Assembly: GCA_963383645.1 (NCBI GenBank)
Contig: OY726563.1
Coordinates: forward strand, 27,994,821 to 28,058,820
Reading direction: 5' to 3'
DNA: 64,000 nucleotides
Source of the DNA: Muscardinus avellanarius
Taxonomy: Eukaryota > Chordata > Mammalia > Rodentia > Gliridae
A model generated the notes under the pieces. It had not been told where the DNA came from and searched no databases. It saw only the letters and a list, made by a program, of their open reading frames with translations. Of this stretch, positions 35,695 to 47,995 are shown in pieces; the stretch's first letter is position 1, and each line of letters opens with the position of its first letter. Made by a program: the position numbers and the translations under genes.

Positions 35695-36085
35695 TCTCAT
35701 AATATAGAATATGTTATATAGGCTTATAATTTCATCAGTAGATAAATCCATTATGATACATTTACTGTAGTCTAGGTGGTAACCTAGGCTGATGGGATGT
35801 GGCTGGAAAAGATGAATCCCTGGGTATGTGGCCTTACGTATTGTGTTTGTATCTTTTAATCCTTTTGCTTGCTGGTTTGCTTGCTTCCTTGATGTCCCCT
35901 CCAATAATGTAAAAGCAGAGCCTTGCTCCCTCATCTCTCTGCTTTCCATCATGATGCCCTGAAAACTATAGACCCTGGCTTCACATAGACTGAACCTGAA
36001 ATCTCAAAATCTGTGAGCAAGTAAATCTTTTTTATATGTTATTTGGTCAGTTATTTTGGATTATAGAAATGAGGATGTTGATCAA
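35695..36085 (+). mobile_element. MaLR-like LTR remnant
   Basis: tttcatcagtagataaatcc, gtggtaacctaggctgatg, tgaaatctcaaaatctgtga and gtcagttattttggattata follow the 33 kb copy in order. Confidence 0.55.
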
Positions 36086-36537
36086 GACAGGACATACAGG
36101 TAAAAATTCAAATGATAAGTATATCCATTAGTGAACCTGTGAGATAAAATATATTCTCATATAGTTATTAAAATACAACAATATAGTACATGTTGAAGAA
36201 CAAATTAACATTTGACACTATACCTAAAGCATTAAGCCTTTGACCAAGCAGTCCTATTTTCATGTGTCTGTACTCCTGTTATACCTGAACACTTGATAAA
36301 TGGCAAATTTCTAAACATATCTATTATATTATTGTTTTTGCATGATATTGAAACAATCAAATGTTCAGCAATAGAAAAGTTGTTAAATGTACTATGGCAC
36401 AAGAAGTTTATTATTATGTAGACATAAAAATGAAGGTATAAATTTTGTACACACTGTCGTTCAGAAATCTCTAGGATATGTTTTCATGTTAAGAATGCAA
36501 GGTGTAGAACACTGTATTTATGTTCATTTTAGGATAG
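36086..36537. other. AT-rich unique DNA
   Basis: Nothing recognised. Confidence 0.5.
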
Positions 36538-36870
36538 TCCTATGGTTTGGATATAATTTGAGTCTATCTCCTAAGGTTTTACATTTCACAAATTTAACCC
36601 CCATTGTGAGGTATTAAAAGGTAGAAAATTATTCCAACTATTGTGTTCCAAGGAGGGGCCTTTATTATTAGACAAGGTTATTTAGAATGAAGTCCTCATG
36701 ACTGAATCATGGCTGGTTTATAAGGAGAGAGATAATAAAACAAAAAGACTCACTCTCTACTCTGATCATGTGATGTATTAACATACTTCAGCTAGTGACT
36801 CTATCAGTAAGAAGGCCAACATTAGATGTGGCTTGTCAACTTTATATCTCCATAATGATAAGCCACAATT
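36538..36870 (+). mobile_element. MaLR-like LTR remnant
   Basis: Begins tcctatggtttggatataat, with aggaggggcctttattatta, gactgaatcatggctggttt and ataaggagagagataat, the start-to-middle order of an MST/MLT-type LTR. Confidence 0.6.
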
Positions 36871-36877
36871 TATTTCT

Positions 36878-37060
36878 GTTTTTAAAACTGAGCATTGAAC
36901 CCAGGGGTATTCTACTTTTGAGAAACACCCCTAGCACTTTGTATTTTTTATTTTGAAATAGAATCTTGCTAAGTTGCTGAGGCTGACCTCAAACCTGAAA
37001 ACCTCCTGTCTCAGCCTCCAAAGTACTGGGATTGCTGGCATTCACCACCATGCCCAACTA
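36878..37060 (-). mobile_element. B1-ID SINE, diverged
   Basis: ID half gagcattgaacccaggggt; B1 half gctaagttgctgaggctgac; ends caccaccatgcccaac. Confidence 0.85.
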
Positions 37061-37430
37061 ATTAATCTATTTTTTTATAAATTGACCAGTCTGTAGCTGT
37101 GTGTTATTGTCAATAAAAATATATTTATACATATAGGATTATGTTCCAATAGAATAATCATAAGCTGAAAATATCTTAAGTGGAAAATTCATTTAATACA
37201 TCTAACCTACTGAGCATCATAGCTTAGCAATGCAGTACACTGTAGATCATCATTCATTTATCCTCATGATTATAAGGACAGTGGGCGGGAGCTGTGGCTG
37301 ACTGCTGCTATCCAGCATTGTGAGAGAGTATTGTATCACATACCTCTAGCTTGAGAAAATATAAAAAATTCAGCCATAGAGTTTCTACTGAATGTGTATC
37401 AATTTTGTACCATCATAAACTCCAAAAACT
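37061..37430. other. Unique DNA
   Basis: Nothing recognised. Confidence 0.5.
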
Positions 37431-37439
37431 CTAAGTCAG

Positions 37440-37641
37440 CCGGGCATGGTGGGGCACGCTTGTAATCCCCATGCTTGGGAGGTGGAGACAGGAGGATCAC
37501 TCAGGTTCGAAGCCAGCCTCGCTGGCTTAAGAGACCCTGTTTCCAAATAAAAATATAAAAAAGTTGTCTGGGAGTGTAGCCCAGAGGTAGAAGGGCTTCC
37601 AGAAACCCCAGTACCACACACACACACACAAAAAAAACACC
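37440..37641 (+). mobile_element. B1-ID SINE, short-B1 subfamily
   Basis: Full copy from gccgggcatggtggggcac to cagtaccacacac with CA/A tail. Duplication ctaagtcag at 37431-37439 and 37642-37650. Confidence 0.94.
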
Positions 37642-37650
37642 CTAAGTCAG

Positions 37651-38380
37651 ATCATCATCAGTCAGTGATAATTACTATTTAGTGGGTTCTATTTATGTAA
37701 GTTAAGGCAAATGTAAAGATCATTTACATGCTTGTATGTATATGTTCTGTGTTTTGCATGCATTCATTCACACACCAGTATTTACTTGTGGTATATACTT
37801 GGGACAGAGAATTGCATAAGTGTTGCAGTTGTGAAAAATGACTCTATTCTATATATTCATGTATCAAGAAATTATTACATATTCAAAATATATTTAAGCA
37901 TAAAATTAAGTTTACTTACAAAGAGAGGGAAAGAAACTTTGAGTGCAAATTTAGATTAAATTTTGCCAGATCCTCTTCATGCTGTAGCCCAAACTTTGTC
38001 ATCATAAACTCCATGCTCATCAGAAGCCAAGGGATATTAGTCTTCAGTTTCTCATCTTCATTCATTTAATAACAAATCACCTTAAGAATTGGAAATTGTC
38101 ACTTATGTGGATGCCCAAACTATAGTACCATTCCAGGAACTAAAGAATGAGTTCACCTTTAAATGCATATGTCTGATTGTCAAGTAGACGGCTCAGGCAA
38201 CATTGTAGGGGCCATGCTATTTAACCCTATCCCTGTCTGTTCCAGGAATCTTTGCTACTGGTGTTGGCTTTTACTGTGCTTATGTAGAGATATGCAGATT
38301 ACAGAAATTTGTCACACCTAAAAATGTTTATTAAATACCAATCACCATATATATTTCTCTTATATTAAGATAAGAGACAA
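37651..38380. other. Unique DNA
   Basis: No gene or clear repeat seen. Confidence 0.5.
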
Positions 38381-38570
38381 GTAAGCCAAGTGTGGTGGCA
38401 CATGTCTGTTGTTTCAGTAATTGGGTGGCTGAGATAGGACTGTAGGTTCAAGATCAGCCTTGAAAACTGAGCAAAGCCTTGGACATCTCAGAAAGACACT
38501 GTTTCAAAATCAAAAAAGGGGGTACAGCTCAGAAATGGAATGCCCCTGGTTTCAATCTCCAGTACAAAAT
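38381..38570 (+). mobile_element. B1-ID SINE, diverged
   Basis: B1 half agccaagtgtggtggcacat; ID half gtacagctcagaaatggaat, ending ctccagtac. Confidence 0.85.
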
Positions 38571-38706
38571 AAAAACTAGAAATTTCTGTTTAAATCTTGT
38601 TTATAACTCAAAGGACAATATTTATATTTTATTTTCATATTGAAACTAGCCAAATTTGTTTGCTTTAGCCTCAAAGAGTAGCTCATGTAAAATTCAGTTA
38701 TTTTAT
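38571..38706. other. Short unique spacer
   Basis: Nothing recognised. Confidence 0.5.
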
Positions 38707-38905
38707 CCAGGTATGATGGTACATACCTGTAACACCAGTACTTGGGAGAATGAGACAGGATGATTATAGATGTGAAATCAGCCTCAACAATTTAGCAAGT
38801 CTCTCAGCAATTTAGTGGGACCTTGTTTCAAATCAAAAAAAGAAAAGAAATCAAGCTGGGTTAAGGATGTACCTAAGAGATTCAATCCCCAGAACCTCAG
38901 CAAAA
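38707..38905 (+). mobile_element. B1-ID SINE, diverged
   Basis: B1 half ccaggtatgatggtacatac; ID half ctgggttaaggatgtacc, ending tccccagaacc. Confidence 0.83.
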
Positions 38906-38944
38906 TTATGCTTATTTTGTTTTCTAAGTGGAAAATTTTATTTA

Positions 38945-39168
38945 TACTTATTTACATAGGTACAGGAGATTGAACCTGGGGCATTCTACCTCTAAGTAAC
39001 ACACCTACCCCTAACCCTTATTTTTTTTTCATCTTTTGTTTTGAAACTTTGTCTTACTAGGTTGCTGAAAGTCTAGCTAAACTATTGAGGCTGACCTGAA
39101 ACCTGAGGTCCTCCTATCTCAACATCCCAAGTACTGAGATTACAGGGATGTGTAGGCATACCTGGCTG
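38945..39168 (-). mobile_element. B1-ID SINE, diverged
   Basis: ID half ggagattgaacctggggc; B1 half gtcttactaggttgctgaaa; ends ggcatacctggc. Opposes the previous SINE across 39 bases. Confidence 0.85.
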
Positions 39169-40749
39169 GGAAAAAGGTTTTAAAGAAAGACACACTCTGT
39201 ACAAATGGTACCTTACTTTACAAGGAAGCTTATTTTGATTCTGTTCTTGAAAAGATACTTTTGGTTTAAAAAAAAGCTGACTGTCAATATAGAAATCCTA
39301 ATTTTAATATGCTTAGTTTGTTGTACTAGTAAATCCCAGCTACTATAATCCAAAGTTATAAAGCCAATCAGAAAATTCATAGCTCAGATATTAGACACTA
39401 TTTTAGGCATATATAATGTGCAAATGCATTATGTTCCATGTAACTAAAAGTACTGAGCACATAGCATATCACATTAGTTAAAATGCCAAGGGAAAGTAGA
39501 ATCCCTTTATAAGGATTTCCCTAGCTACAAAACTTTACGGTCATTAACCAGCAAATATAACTCACTAAATTAATTAAGCAGTTACATAAAGCAATTGCTT
39601 TTACAATAACCATCTAACTAGAAAACTAGAATCACCCAGGGGTAACACTTAAATATTTAGTTCCAGAAATATGGATGATTGATTGATATATAGATAGATA
39701 TAGATGATAGATAGATAAATGCTTGTCTCAATTATGATCTCTCATGCCACAGTCCTCAGGAACAGAAACTTGTGGTGGGACCACATTCTCTAAAGTTGAA
39801 TGGTAAGCAACTTGAGAAGAGAGGCCATGTATGTCCACTCAAAATAATTTTCCCACTACAAAGATAGGTGATAAGTATATAAACTTGTATTGCATTAATT
39901 AATTGATAGTGCCTTTAAGTATTCTAATATTTGTGAGACATATGTTTGGTAATCTTGAACACTTCTGGAAAATGACTGTCACAAACTATCTTGATATCCC
40001 TATGGCACATAATTCATTCATTGTCCTTCTTTCATGCGACACCTGTTTAATCATCAATCAGTACTCTCCTCACCCTTCTCTTTCCTATAACTAAACCGAG
40101 TTAATATCATTATTCTGGAAAAACTTGCTTACAAATCCCATCTTATCTAGATCCATGAATTATATTAATTATCCCTTATAGTATGCCATAGCAGTAGGCA
40201 ACCTACATACAGTATTCTGTTGAATACAACATGAAACAGTGTATATAATATCCCTATGAAATTCATGTAAAAAGTGATACTTCTTTTTAATCCAAGCCCA
40301 CAATTCCCTGAATGTTATTGCTTCCTTCTACTCTTCTGTGAAATATCAGTACTGGAACTATTCCCCTAAAACTAACCAGAAGCTGTAGGAGTTACATCTA
40401 TTATAATCTGTGAAATACCATTTACTATGCAAAAACAGATAAACCTCACCCTAATAGAACGTGGTCACAAGATAAATGGTTGGCTCATTGGCTATTTTAA
40501 CAGGTATCCATTCAAAAGCCTGAATAACAATTTATTGGATCATCTAAGTTGAGAAAAGTAATCAGCCTTATGAGACAGTTTAATTTCTACCTATTCTTAC
40601 CCATGGATCTCTATCCAACCTCCATCTTACACTTCTGTTTTCAGAGCTAATAGTTCAGTATAACATATGGGGAAAGACAAATGGTTATCATATATAAATA
40701 TAAAGCGATATCTCACTGGATTAACAATGAGTCTAACATATGAAACAGT
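39169..40749. other. AT-rich unique DNA
   Basis: Contains a short GATA-type tract at 39680-39720. No gene or clear repeat seen. Confidence 0.5.
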
Positions 40750-40788
40750 GTGGCTAGGTGTGGTGGCTCTTGCCTGTAATCCCAGTAC
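40750..40788 (+). mobile_element. B1 5' fragment
   Basis: gctaggtgtggtggctcttg and taatcccagtac only; the rest of the SINE is absent, so this is a 3'-truncated or deleted copy. Confidence 0.65.
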
Positions 40789-41939
40789 ACAAATTGTAAT
40801 TTTTTTCTTTTAGGTTTTATTTCAGCATATATTAGTTTAAAATATAGCATACATATTTCACAAGACATTTAACATATAGTTAAGCAAGGATTTATGGAAT
40901 CAGCATTCAAGTAAAATCAGTTATCAGCATCCATTCAGAAAGTCTCCATTTTTCTTGTCCTGATTTAAATACCTTCTTCAATTTATTCTGATATTTCGGT
41001 AATACTTTCCTTATTTGCATTAACAATTTATATCAGTGGTGTATTGGTAACTTTTATTTTATTGAATGTGTGTGTTGTTTTTGTCCTTATTTGCTCAATA
41101 TGTTGTTTCTTAACTTCATGAAGTGGTGTGTAGTATGTAATATCTGTAGTTCATTTATTTTGCTGATTATATTCTTCATATTTTATTGTATTTTTCCAAA
41201 GTGTTTATCCATTCTACTGGGAGCTGTGGAATACTGTAGAGAAAGAAATACAAAGGAATTATGTCTATCCTGAATATCTACCCCCAAATTGAGAGGTCCC
41301 AAAAAACATGTATTGTACTAAGTCTTATGACACCATTCAGATGGGAGAACCACCTAACAATGTGTTCTGTGTTAGCTTTCTTTTCTAAAGCATTTTAAAG
41401 GATACCTCACCATTGAATTTACTACTTTCTGATTTCATCAAGGAATTACAAGTACTTTGGAGTGATGACTTCCAAGTAATAGTGCTTAACCATAAAAGAA
41501 ATAGTGATTTCACTTAACAAAACAGGGAGTGGGGACAAAATTTAAATCACAATTATTTGACCTATAGGATCTTTGGCAGCAGCTTATTAATTGAATCAAT
41601 TTTATAGATAGGCAATATATGAAAATATTGCTCATCATTATAACAAAAATTTGTTTAAGTCTTATAGACGGAAATTGGACTTGAGTTGCCAAAATGGAGC
41701 CAGCCAATCAATTTTTAGACTTCAGTCATTTCATGGAAATGAGGTTTTTTGATTGGTGAAGGCAAGGCTTCCTTGAGGAAGAGTCCAGCAAGTTTGTGAG
41801 TTATTTGAAGCATTCTTACCATTATCTAAATTCATTTACAAAGATCAATACATATTGGAAAAACAGAAATATTCAGATGCTATATATATGTATCTAAAAC
41901 TACACATTCATATAAATTGACAATTTCTCAGGAGCAAAC
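40789..41939. other. AT-rich unique DNA
   Basis: The 67-codon frame at 41070-41273 is hydrophobic, low-complexity and unrecognised. No clear repeat. Confidence 0.5.
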
Positions 41940-41940
41940 A

Positions 41941-42154
41941 TGTTGGGCATGGTGACACATACCTGTAATCCCAGCATTTGGGAGGCTGAGACAGGAGGAT
42001 CAGGTTTCATGGACAGTCCCATCTACTTAGTGAGGCCCTTTGCAATTTAGTGAGACCCTGTTTTAATATAAAGAATAAAAAATAGGGCTTGGGAGTGTCA
42101 CTCAGAGGTAGGATGCCCCTGGGTTCCATCTCCAGTACTGCAAAAAAAAAAAAG
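41941..42154 (+). mobile_element. B1-ID dimeric SINE
   Basis: B1 half ttgggcatggtgacacatac; linker aaagaataaaaaatagggc; ID half ending ctccagtactgc and A12. Confidence 0.93.
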
Positions 42155-42439
42155 TGGAAACATAGTGGTCAGGTGATAAAAGTAGAATTGGCCTAAGTCA
42201 TTCTTCCATAGGGCCAGTAGAACAAAACTTCACCTCCTAGTTACTTTTTACAGTTTTTTTTAATCTATAATTATCTCCCTGAAACATGAATGACATTTGG
42301 TATAGAAAGTACTAAATGCATGCCTCCTGACTTTTTTCCCCACCAGGAAAATAAACCAAAACCAATTTTATTCCCAGAGAAAACTGCTGAGATGAGTTCT
42401 ACTATTAAAGATTTGAGAAATGTACATTCAGTTTAACTC
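42155..42439. other. Unique DNA
   Basis: Nothing recognised. Confidence 0.5.
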
Positions 42440-42700
42440 ACTTGTTTGGCCTCTGCATATCTTGGAGACTGCCTGTGAATTATTGTAAACTTAATGAGAT
42501 GGTGATTTAATTACAGCAGCTGTTACAGCTGTGGTGTCTTTACTGGAACAAATCAACACAGCCCCAGCAAGGGCACATAATTATTGATCTGGCAAATGCT
42601 TTTATCTCTGTACCAATTTACAAGGAGCAGCAGTAAAAGTTCATTTTTATTGCATTGTCTCAGTGTAATGTCAGTGTATCTACTTTATGATATAAAAAGA
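42440..42700. promoter_or_regulatory. Candidate conserved non-coding element
   Basis: Repeat-free block of balanced composition between repeat-rich flanks. It holds two CAGCTG E-boxes 9 bases apart (42517-42522, 42526-42531), a TAATTA homeodomain-type core just before them, an ATAATTATTGAT site near 42578 and a TTATCT GATA-type site near 42602. It resembles developmental enhancers that are conserved across mammals, but conservation cannot be seen from one sequence. Confidence 0.35.
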
Positions 42701-43632
42701 TTGACAGGGATATTCATAATGATATGCCTAAGAATATCAAAGTGTTCCACTATGCATTAATAACATCAAACTGACAGGACCTAGTCAGTAGGAATTAGCA
42801 ATGTTTCAGTAATACACATGGACATTTGGGCTATATCTCTGAGCCTATGAAAAATAAGAGGTTAGTTATTCCACTGGCCGAAATGATTATTCCATATTAT
42901 AAAAAAATGCAGTTGGTGCTACACGACAGGAAAGATTAGGGTATGTTTGCATACAAGTGAATTATTTAGAGTTCTCTGTTATTTGAACATATAATTCTAA
43001 ATGCTGGTAGAAAAGCATAACTTAAAAATCCCACGGTATAAATGAGGAGCCATAATTTCAGTTATGAAGGTTTGGATCATCTTTCCAAGTTAATAATCTG
43101 GAGTAATAAAGTACCTGTTAAGAAAAAACATTATATCAAGTGGTAAAAAGAAAAATATATAAATATCAACTGTGAAATAATGTTTTCTTTCTTGTTGTGT
43201 ATATATGTACATGGTATTTAAATTATTTTTTATTCCTTATCCTTTTCAGTGACTATAATTTATGATTTGGCATATAGTGAAATTCACTACTTAGTCTGGA
43301 TGTTTTCATCCTGAATATTTATTTGAGATCGTGATATCTTCTCTTTTAGGAAAGAGGAACTAAGTGTTTCTATACAAAGCATTGGCACATTTTGTTAGCA
43401 GAGGCATAAGGAAGTCATGTCCTTGCTATGTCATCCCAGAATAAGAATTTTGCTTTGGCAGGTACAGTTTCTTGCAGTCTAAAAGTATTTTCTCTGCTCA
43501 TAGAAACAGTGTCATTGCACCATGACAGTGCTGTTCCATGTTGTTGAAAAAAGAATGAATAAGCAAATTAATATTAGAGTTGAAATTAACTCAATATATT
43601 TAGTCATTCCCCTTTATAACACAGAATATCTT
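42701..43632. other. Unique DNA
   Basis: No repeats seen, continuing from the candidate element; possible further regulatory sequence, for example 43440-43550. No gene. Confidence 0.45.
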
Positions 43633-43650
43633 GAGAAATATGTTTGTTTA
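43633..43650. repeat. Target duplication, left copy
   Basis: gagaaatatgtttgttta; the right copy at 43737-43754 differs at one base. Confidence 0.85.
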
Positions 43651-43740
43651 GGCTATGGCCATACCACCCTGAACGTGCCTGATCTCATCTGATCTCGTAA
43701 GCTAAGCAGAGTCAGGCCTGATTAGTACTTGGATGAGAGA
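43651..43740 (+). pseudogene. 5S rRNA retropseudogene, 3'-truncated
   Basis: Matches about the first 90 of 121 nucleotides of mammalian 5S rRNA: ggccataccaccctgaacg, ctgatctcgtaagctaagca and ttagtacttggatgagaga. About ten substitutions, most of them C-to-T or G-to-A and several at former CpGs. The internal A-box and C-box promoter elements are mutated and the 3' third with the terminator is missing, so it cannot be functional. No A-tail follows. An 18-bp near-perfect duplication flanks it, showing insertion by the L1 machinery. Confidence 0.95.
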
Positions 43741-43754
43741 AATCTGTTTGTTTA

Positions 43755-45215
43755 TATCAAGAAACAAACCCATTTGAGGTAAATCAGCATAATACATATA
43801 AAGTTTAAGAAAACTCCTTTTTATAAGACCCAAAGTAAGTTATATATGTGGTACCTAGAAAACATTAAACAGATAATGTCTAACTGTACCAAGCTGATAG
43901 TGAAATATAAATGAGCATTTTTATTCATATTTAAATAATGCAAATTCCATGGAGAAAAAGTTAGTTAAATGAGTAAAAATATTGAAGAAAACTTTATTTT
44001 AAAATATATTGTCCTTCCACCCCAAAACATGGAATTTATATAAGATTTTAATATAAATTAAATAAAGGTGCTACACAGATGAACGTGATTTCTTGACATT
44101 ATTATACTGAATTGACTTTTACCAGAGCAATTAAGAATAGGATATTTCAATAGAAGCACATATGAAAATTAAAATTGATGAACTTCATGTAATCAAGACA
44201 AAAGCCTATACTTCATATACAGAGAAGAAAATTGTTTCATGGTCTAACACAGAGCAGTCAATTTGTTATTGAATATAAATAGATATATAACTGAACAAAT
44301 TAATTTAAAGAGAGATCTAAGAATTAAATGTCTTATGTGTTCTGACTTCCAGTGTAACAATATAAAACGTAAGCAACAGTAATTACAGAATTTTCTGAGG
44401 ATCTTTTAAATGTGTAGTTATTTATACAGTAGATTCAACATGTCTAACAAGCTCACAAGCTAAATGGATGAAGATGTAGAAAGCTATGCTTTATTTTTTG
44501 CTTCTGCAATATATCGTACTGTGTCTAGCAAATGAGATACAGTAGAGGATTATTGATGGCTAAAATTCATAATATTGATATTATTCTTGATGAATAATAC
44601 TGGTGAATGAAAAGAGAATTTATCACCTTACCAGTTATGGACTGCTTTTAAGAGCTATTGGAATGCCTACAAACCTGGGTATCCTTTACAGATGATTTCT
44701 ATCTTTAACCACATAAATAGGAATAATACCAAAGGCTTAATTATCCTGTAACTCCTTCCTCTGTTTTTTGTGGAACAGACATTTGATCCAAACTAGAACA
44801 CATAATTTCCATCCTCTAGGAATTAGGAGACAGAATTGCTCATAAATTGTATGTGAGTATAGTCTTGGAAGGTCGTATAAACTCAGGGGTTGACCTCATT
44901 TGCATTTCAACTTGATGGACTGTGGTCAAGAAAAAAAAAGCAAGGCAACATGCAGAGACATAGTCTTGTCTTACTGAGTTGAGTTGAAGGTCACAGAGAC
45001 TTCATATTCTGCTTTGAGTTGTAGGTAATGCTGTATTTATATTTGGATTTCTTTCAATTATCTTTATTTTTAAGTTTATTTTAATTTGAGTAATGTTTTG
45101 AAATTTTGTTGTTTTTGCAACCAAACAATTTCATCAAATTAAAGCTGAAAATTCATTCATTCTCTTTTCAATAGATGAGAAAACTGAAGTAAAGTGATCT
45201 TTAAAATAACTTTTA
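43755..45215. other. AT-rich unique DNA
   Basis: No gene or clear repeat seen. Confidence 0.5.
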
Positions 45216-45218
45216 TTG

Positions 45219-45408
45219 AGCCAGGTGTGGTGGCACATGCTACAAGTAATCCTAGCATTTGGGAGGCTGAGACAGGAGGATCTGGGTTCAAGGTCAGCCT
45301 GAGCTAATTAGTGAGGCCTTCCACAACTTAGTGAGACACTGTTTCAAAATATAGAATAAAAAATAAGGCTGGAGGTATAGCTTGGAGGTAGAATGCTCCT
45401 AGGTTTCT
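45219..45408 (+). mobile_element. B1-ID dimeric SINE
   Basis: B1 half gagccaggtgtggtggcac; ID half ggctggaggtatagcttgg, ending tcctaggttt. The last ID bases are missing where the L1 begins. Confidence 0.9.
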
Positions 45409-45411
45409 TTT

Positions 45412-46940
45412 TTTAAAAATATTTTTTAGTGCATTGCAGTCATATATCTTAATGAGGTAAAAGACTTGTGTAGATATACATGCACACATCACCCAATTAG
45501 GCTTGACCCAATCCCCATCCCATTCCCTTCCCATCCCTCCTTCCCATCCTTGGCTTGGTGATTGACTTTGATATGTTTGTTTACATACATCATGTGCTTT
45601 AGAGCGTTTCCCTCTTCCCCCCTCCCATCCCCTCATATAGGTCACTTTATTTGCTCCTCTATAGGATCTCTTTCTTCATCTAGAGTTCCTCCTGTTACCC
45701 ATTTCTCCCTAGCTTTCACATATTAGGGAAAACATCCTATTTCTCATTTTTTGTGACTGACTAATCTCACTTTGCATAATGTTCTCCAGTTTCATCCATT
45801 TCCCTGTAAATGATGTAATTGTGTTTTTCTTGATAGCTGAATAAAATTCCATTGTGTACATATACCACAGTTTTGTAATCCATTCATCTGTTGATGGACA
45901 TCTTGGCTGGTTCCATAGCGTGGCAATGGTGATTTGTGCAGCTATGAACATAGATATGCATGCATTAGTGTGGTCATTTGGTTTCCTTTCTTTTGGGTAG
46001 ATACCCAGAAGTGGTATTTCTGCATCAAATAGTAAATTTGTTCCTATTCTTCTGAGGATTCTCTATACTGTTTTCCAAAGTGGTTGCACTAATTTGCAAT
46101 TGCACCAACAATGTTTTAGAGTTCCCACTTCTCCACATTCTCAAAAGTATTTGTTGTTATTTGTATTTTGAATGGTTGCCATTCTAGTTGCAGTTAGGTG
46201 AAATATCAGGGTAATTTTGATTTGAATCTCTCTGATTGCCAATGACATTGAGCATTTTATCATGCATTACTTGGCCATTTGACTTTCTTCTTTTGTGAAG
46301 TATCTATTTAGTTCACTTGCCCATTTTTAGATTGGGTTATTTATTTTCTTGGAGCTTAGTTTCTTGAATTTTCTGTTTATTCTAGATATTAATCCTCTAC
46401 CGGAGGAGTAGGTAGTAAAAATCTTCTCCCATTCGGTTGGCTCTTGATTGAGGTTCTTGACAGTTTCCTTTGATGTATAGAAGCTCTTCAGTTTCATGCA
46501 ATCCCACATATTGATTCACCTTTTACTTTGTTGTGCCTTTGGGGTCTTGTTGAGGAAATGTTTATCTGTGCCTCTGTGTTGCAGTGTTGGACCTATGCCC
46601 TCTTCAAGGAGCATCAAGGTCTCTGGTCTAATTTCCAAGCCTTTGATGCATCTTGAATTAACTCTTGTGCAGGGTGAGAAAGTGGGTTTTATTTCCATTT
46701 TTCTGCATATGGTTAACCAGTTTTTCCAACACCATTTGTTGAACAGACTATTTTTATTCCAGTGTATGTTTTTTGCCTCTTTGTCAAAATCAATTGGCTT
46801 TAAGTGTGTGGATTTGTTTCTGAGTTTTCTCTTCTGCTCCATTGGTCTATGTATCTGTTTTTGTGCCAGTACCATGCTGTTTTTTATTACAATGGCTTGG
46901 TAGTATAGTTTAAAATCAAATATTGTGATTTCTCCATCAC
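45412..46940 (-). mobile_element. L1 element, 5'-truncated, long ORF2 remnant
   Basis: Reverse strand. 3' UTR from a T/A-rich tract near 45412; ORF2 C-terminus with MFIAAQITIATLWNQPRCPS and YMYTMEFYSAIKKNTITSF (45709-45951); further pieces KLKSFYTSKETVKNLNQEP (46327-46509) and the 119-codon LRNKSTHLKPIDFDKEAKN piece (46516-46875). It stops near 46940 inside ORF2. Frames are interrupted. Confidence 0.95.
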
Positions 46941-47804
46941 TTCAAAAAAAAAGTCTTACTCAAAATCATCTATACAGGAAGGATATTGATCCACTCTTCA
47001 GGCCCATCTTGATGATAATAAGGTCATTCTGAACAAATATATATCTATGCATTCTACATATTAAACTTATCAAGGAATTTACTCTGCAGGAAATAATAAA
47101 TGAGAACTTGTTCATAGGGATGTTGATATGGAAATAAAAAATGGGTGACAAACTTTCAATATAGGACAGCGAGGAAATAGTTTTTAAATCATAGTATAGC
47201 AATTCCATTATATTTTGTGCATAAATCTAAAAATGTTACAAAACTACGTAACAATATTGATATTTCTGTGACAAATATTCTGTTCATAAAAATACAAAGC
47301 AAATGTTTATTAAAGATATTGCATCCTAATAAAATTTATATTTAAATGAATAAGTATGGGAAAATCAGGCCTTTTGCTACCAATTTTGTTGTAGCTCGTG
47401 GAATGTCTGAAAATAATTATAAAATTGGTCCTTTTGACCAATAATATTATATATTTACATATGAAATAAGTATGGATTATGAATTATATGCAAATATATA
47501 TGAAACATTATTTTTGTTGGGACAATACAAGAACATTTTCATTTTCCACAGTTCCATTATCCAGAAAACAATATTATGAAGATAAATAGTAAGAAATATT
47601 AGGGAAGTATTAATATTATTCATTAACAGTAGGTAAACATTTTGAAAAATATTTTAAAATGTAAATTCTTACATGGTAAGTTAGTATGTGGTTTATAAAA
47701 GTAATTATATAATTTTATTTAATGCAACCAAAATTTCTATGATAAACAATGTGTTTGGATCCAGAATAAAATAAAACTATTTATAGTTTAGAAATGCATA
47801 AATC
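46941..47804. other. AT-rich unique DNA
   Basis: Nothing recognised. Confidence 0.5.
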
Positions 47805-47995
47805 AAAAATAGAATGGTGGCACATGCCTCTAATCTCAGCAATTCCAGAGGCTGTGGCAGAAGGATCACAAATTCAGGGCCAGCTTTGGCAAATTAGCAA
47901 GACCTTATCTAAAAAAAAATACAAAAGTCTCAGAATATATCTCAGGAGTAGAGCATCACTGATTTCAATCCCTAGTACCACACCAAAAAAAAACA
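47805..47995 (+). mobile_element. B1-ID SINE, diverged
   Basis: B1 half gaatggtggcacatgcctct; ID half ending tccctagtaccac then A-run. Confidence 0.82.

Noticed and set aside
45328..45645. 105-codon reverse-strand frame with Gly-rich N-terminus
   Set aside because: Read from the L1 3' UTR purine-rich tract and the adjoining SINE.
46496..46903. 135-codon plus-strand frame, longest in the window
   Set aside because: It is antisense to L1 ORF2, whose reverse-strand frame of 119 codons at 46516-46875 matches ORF2 wording.
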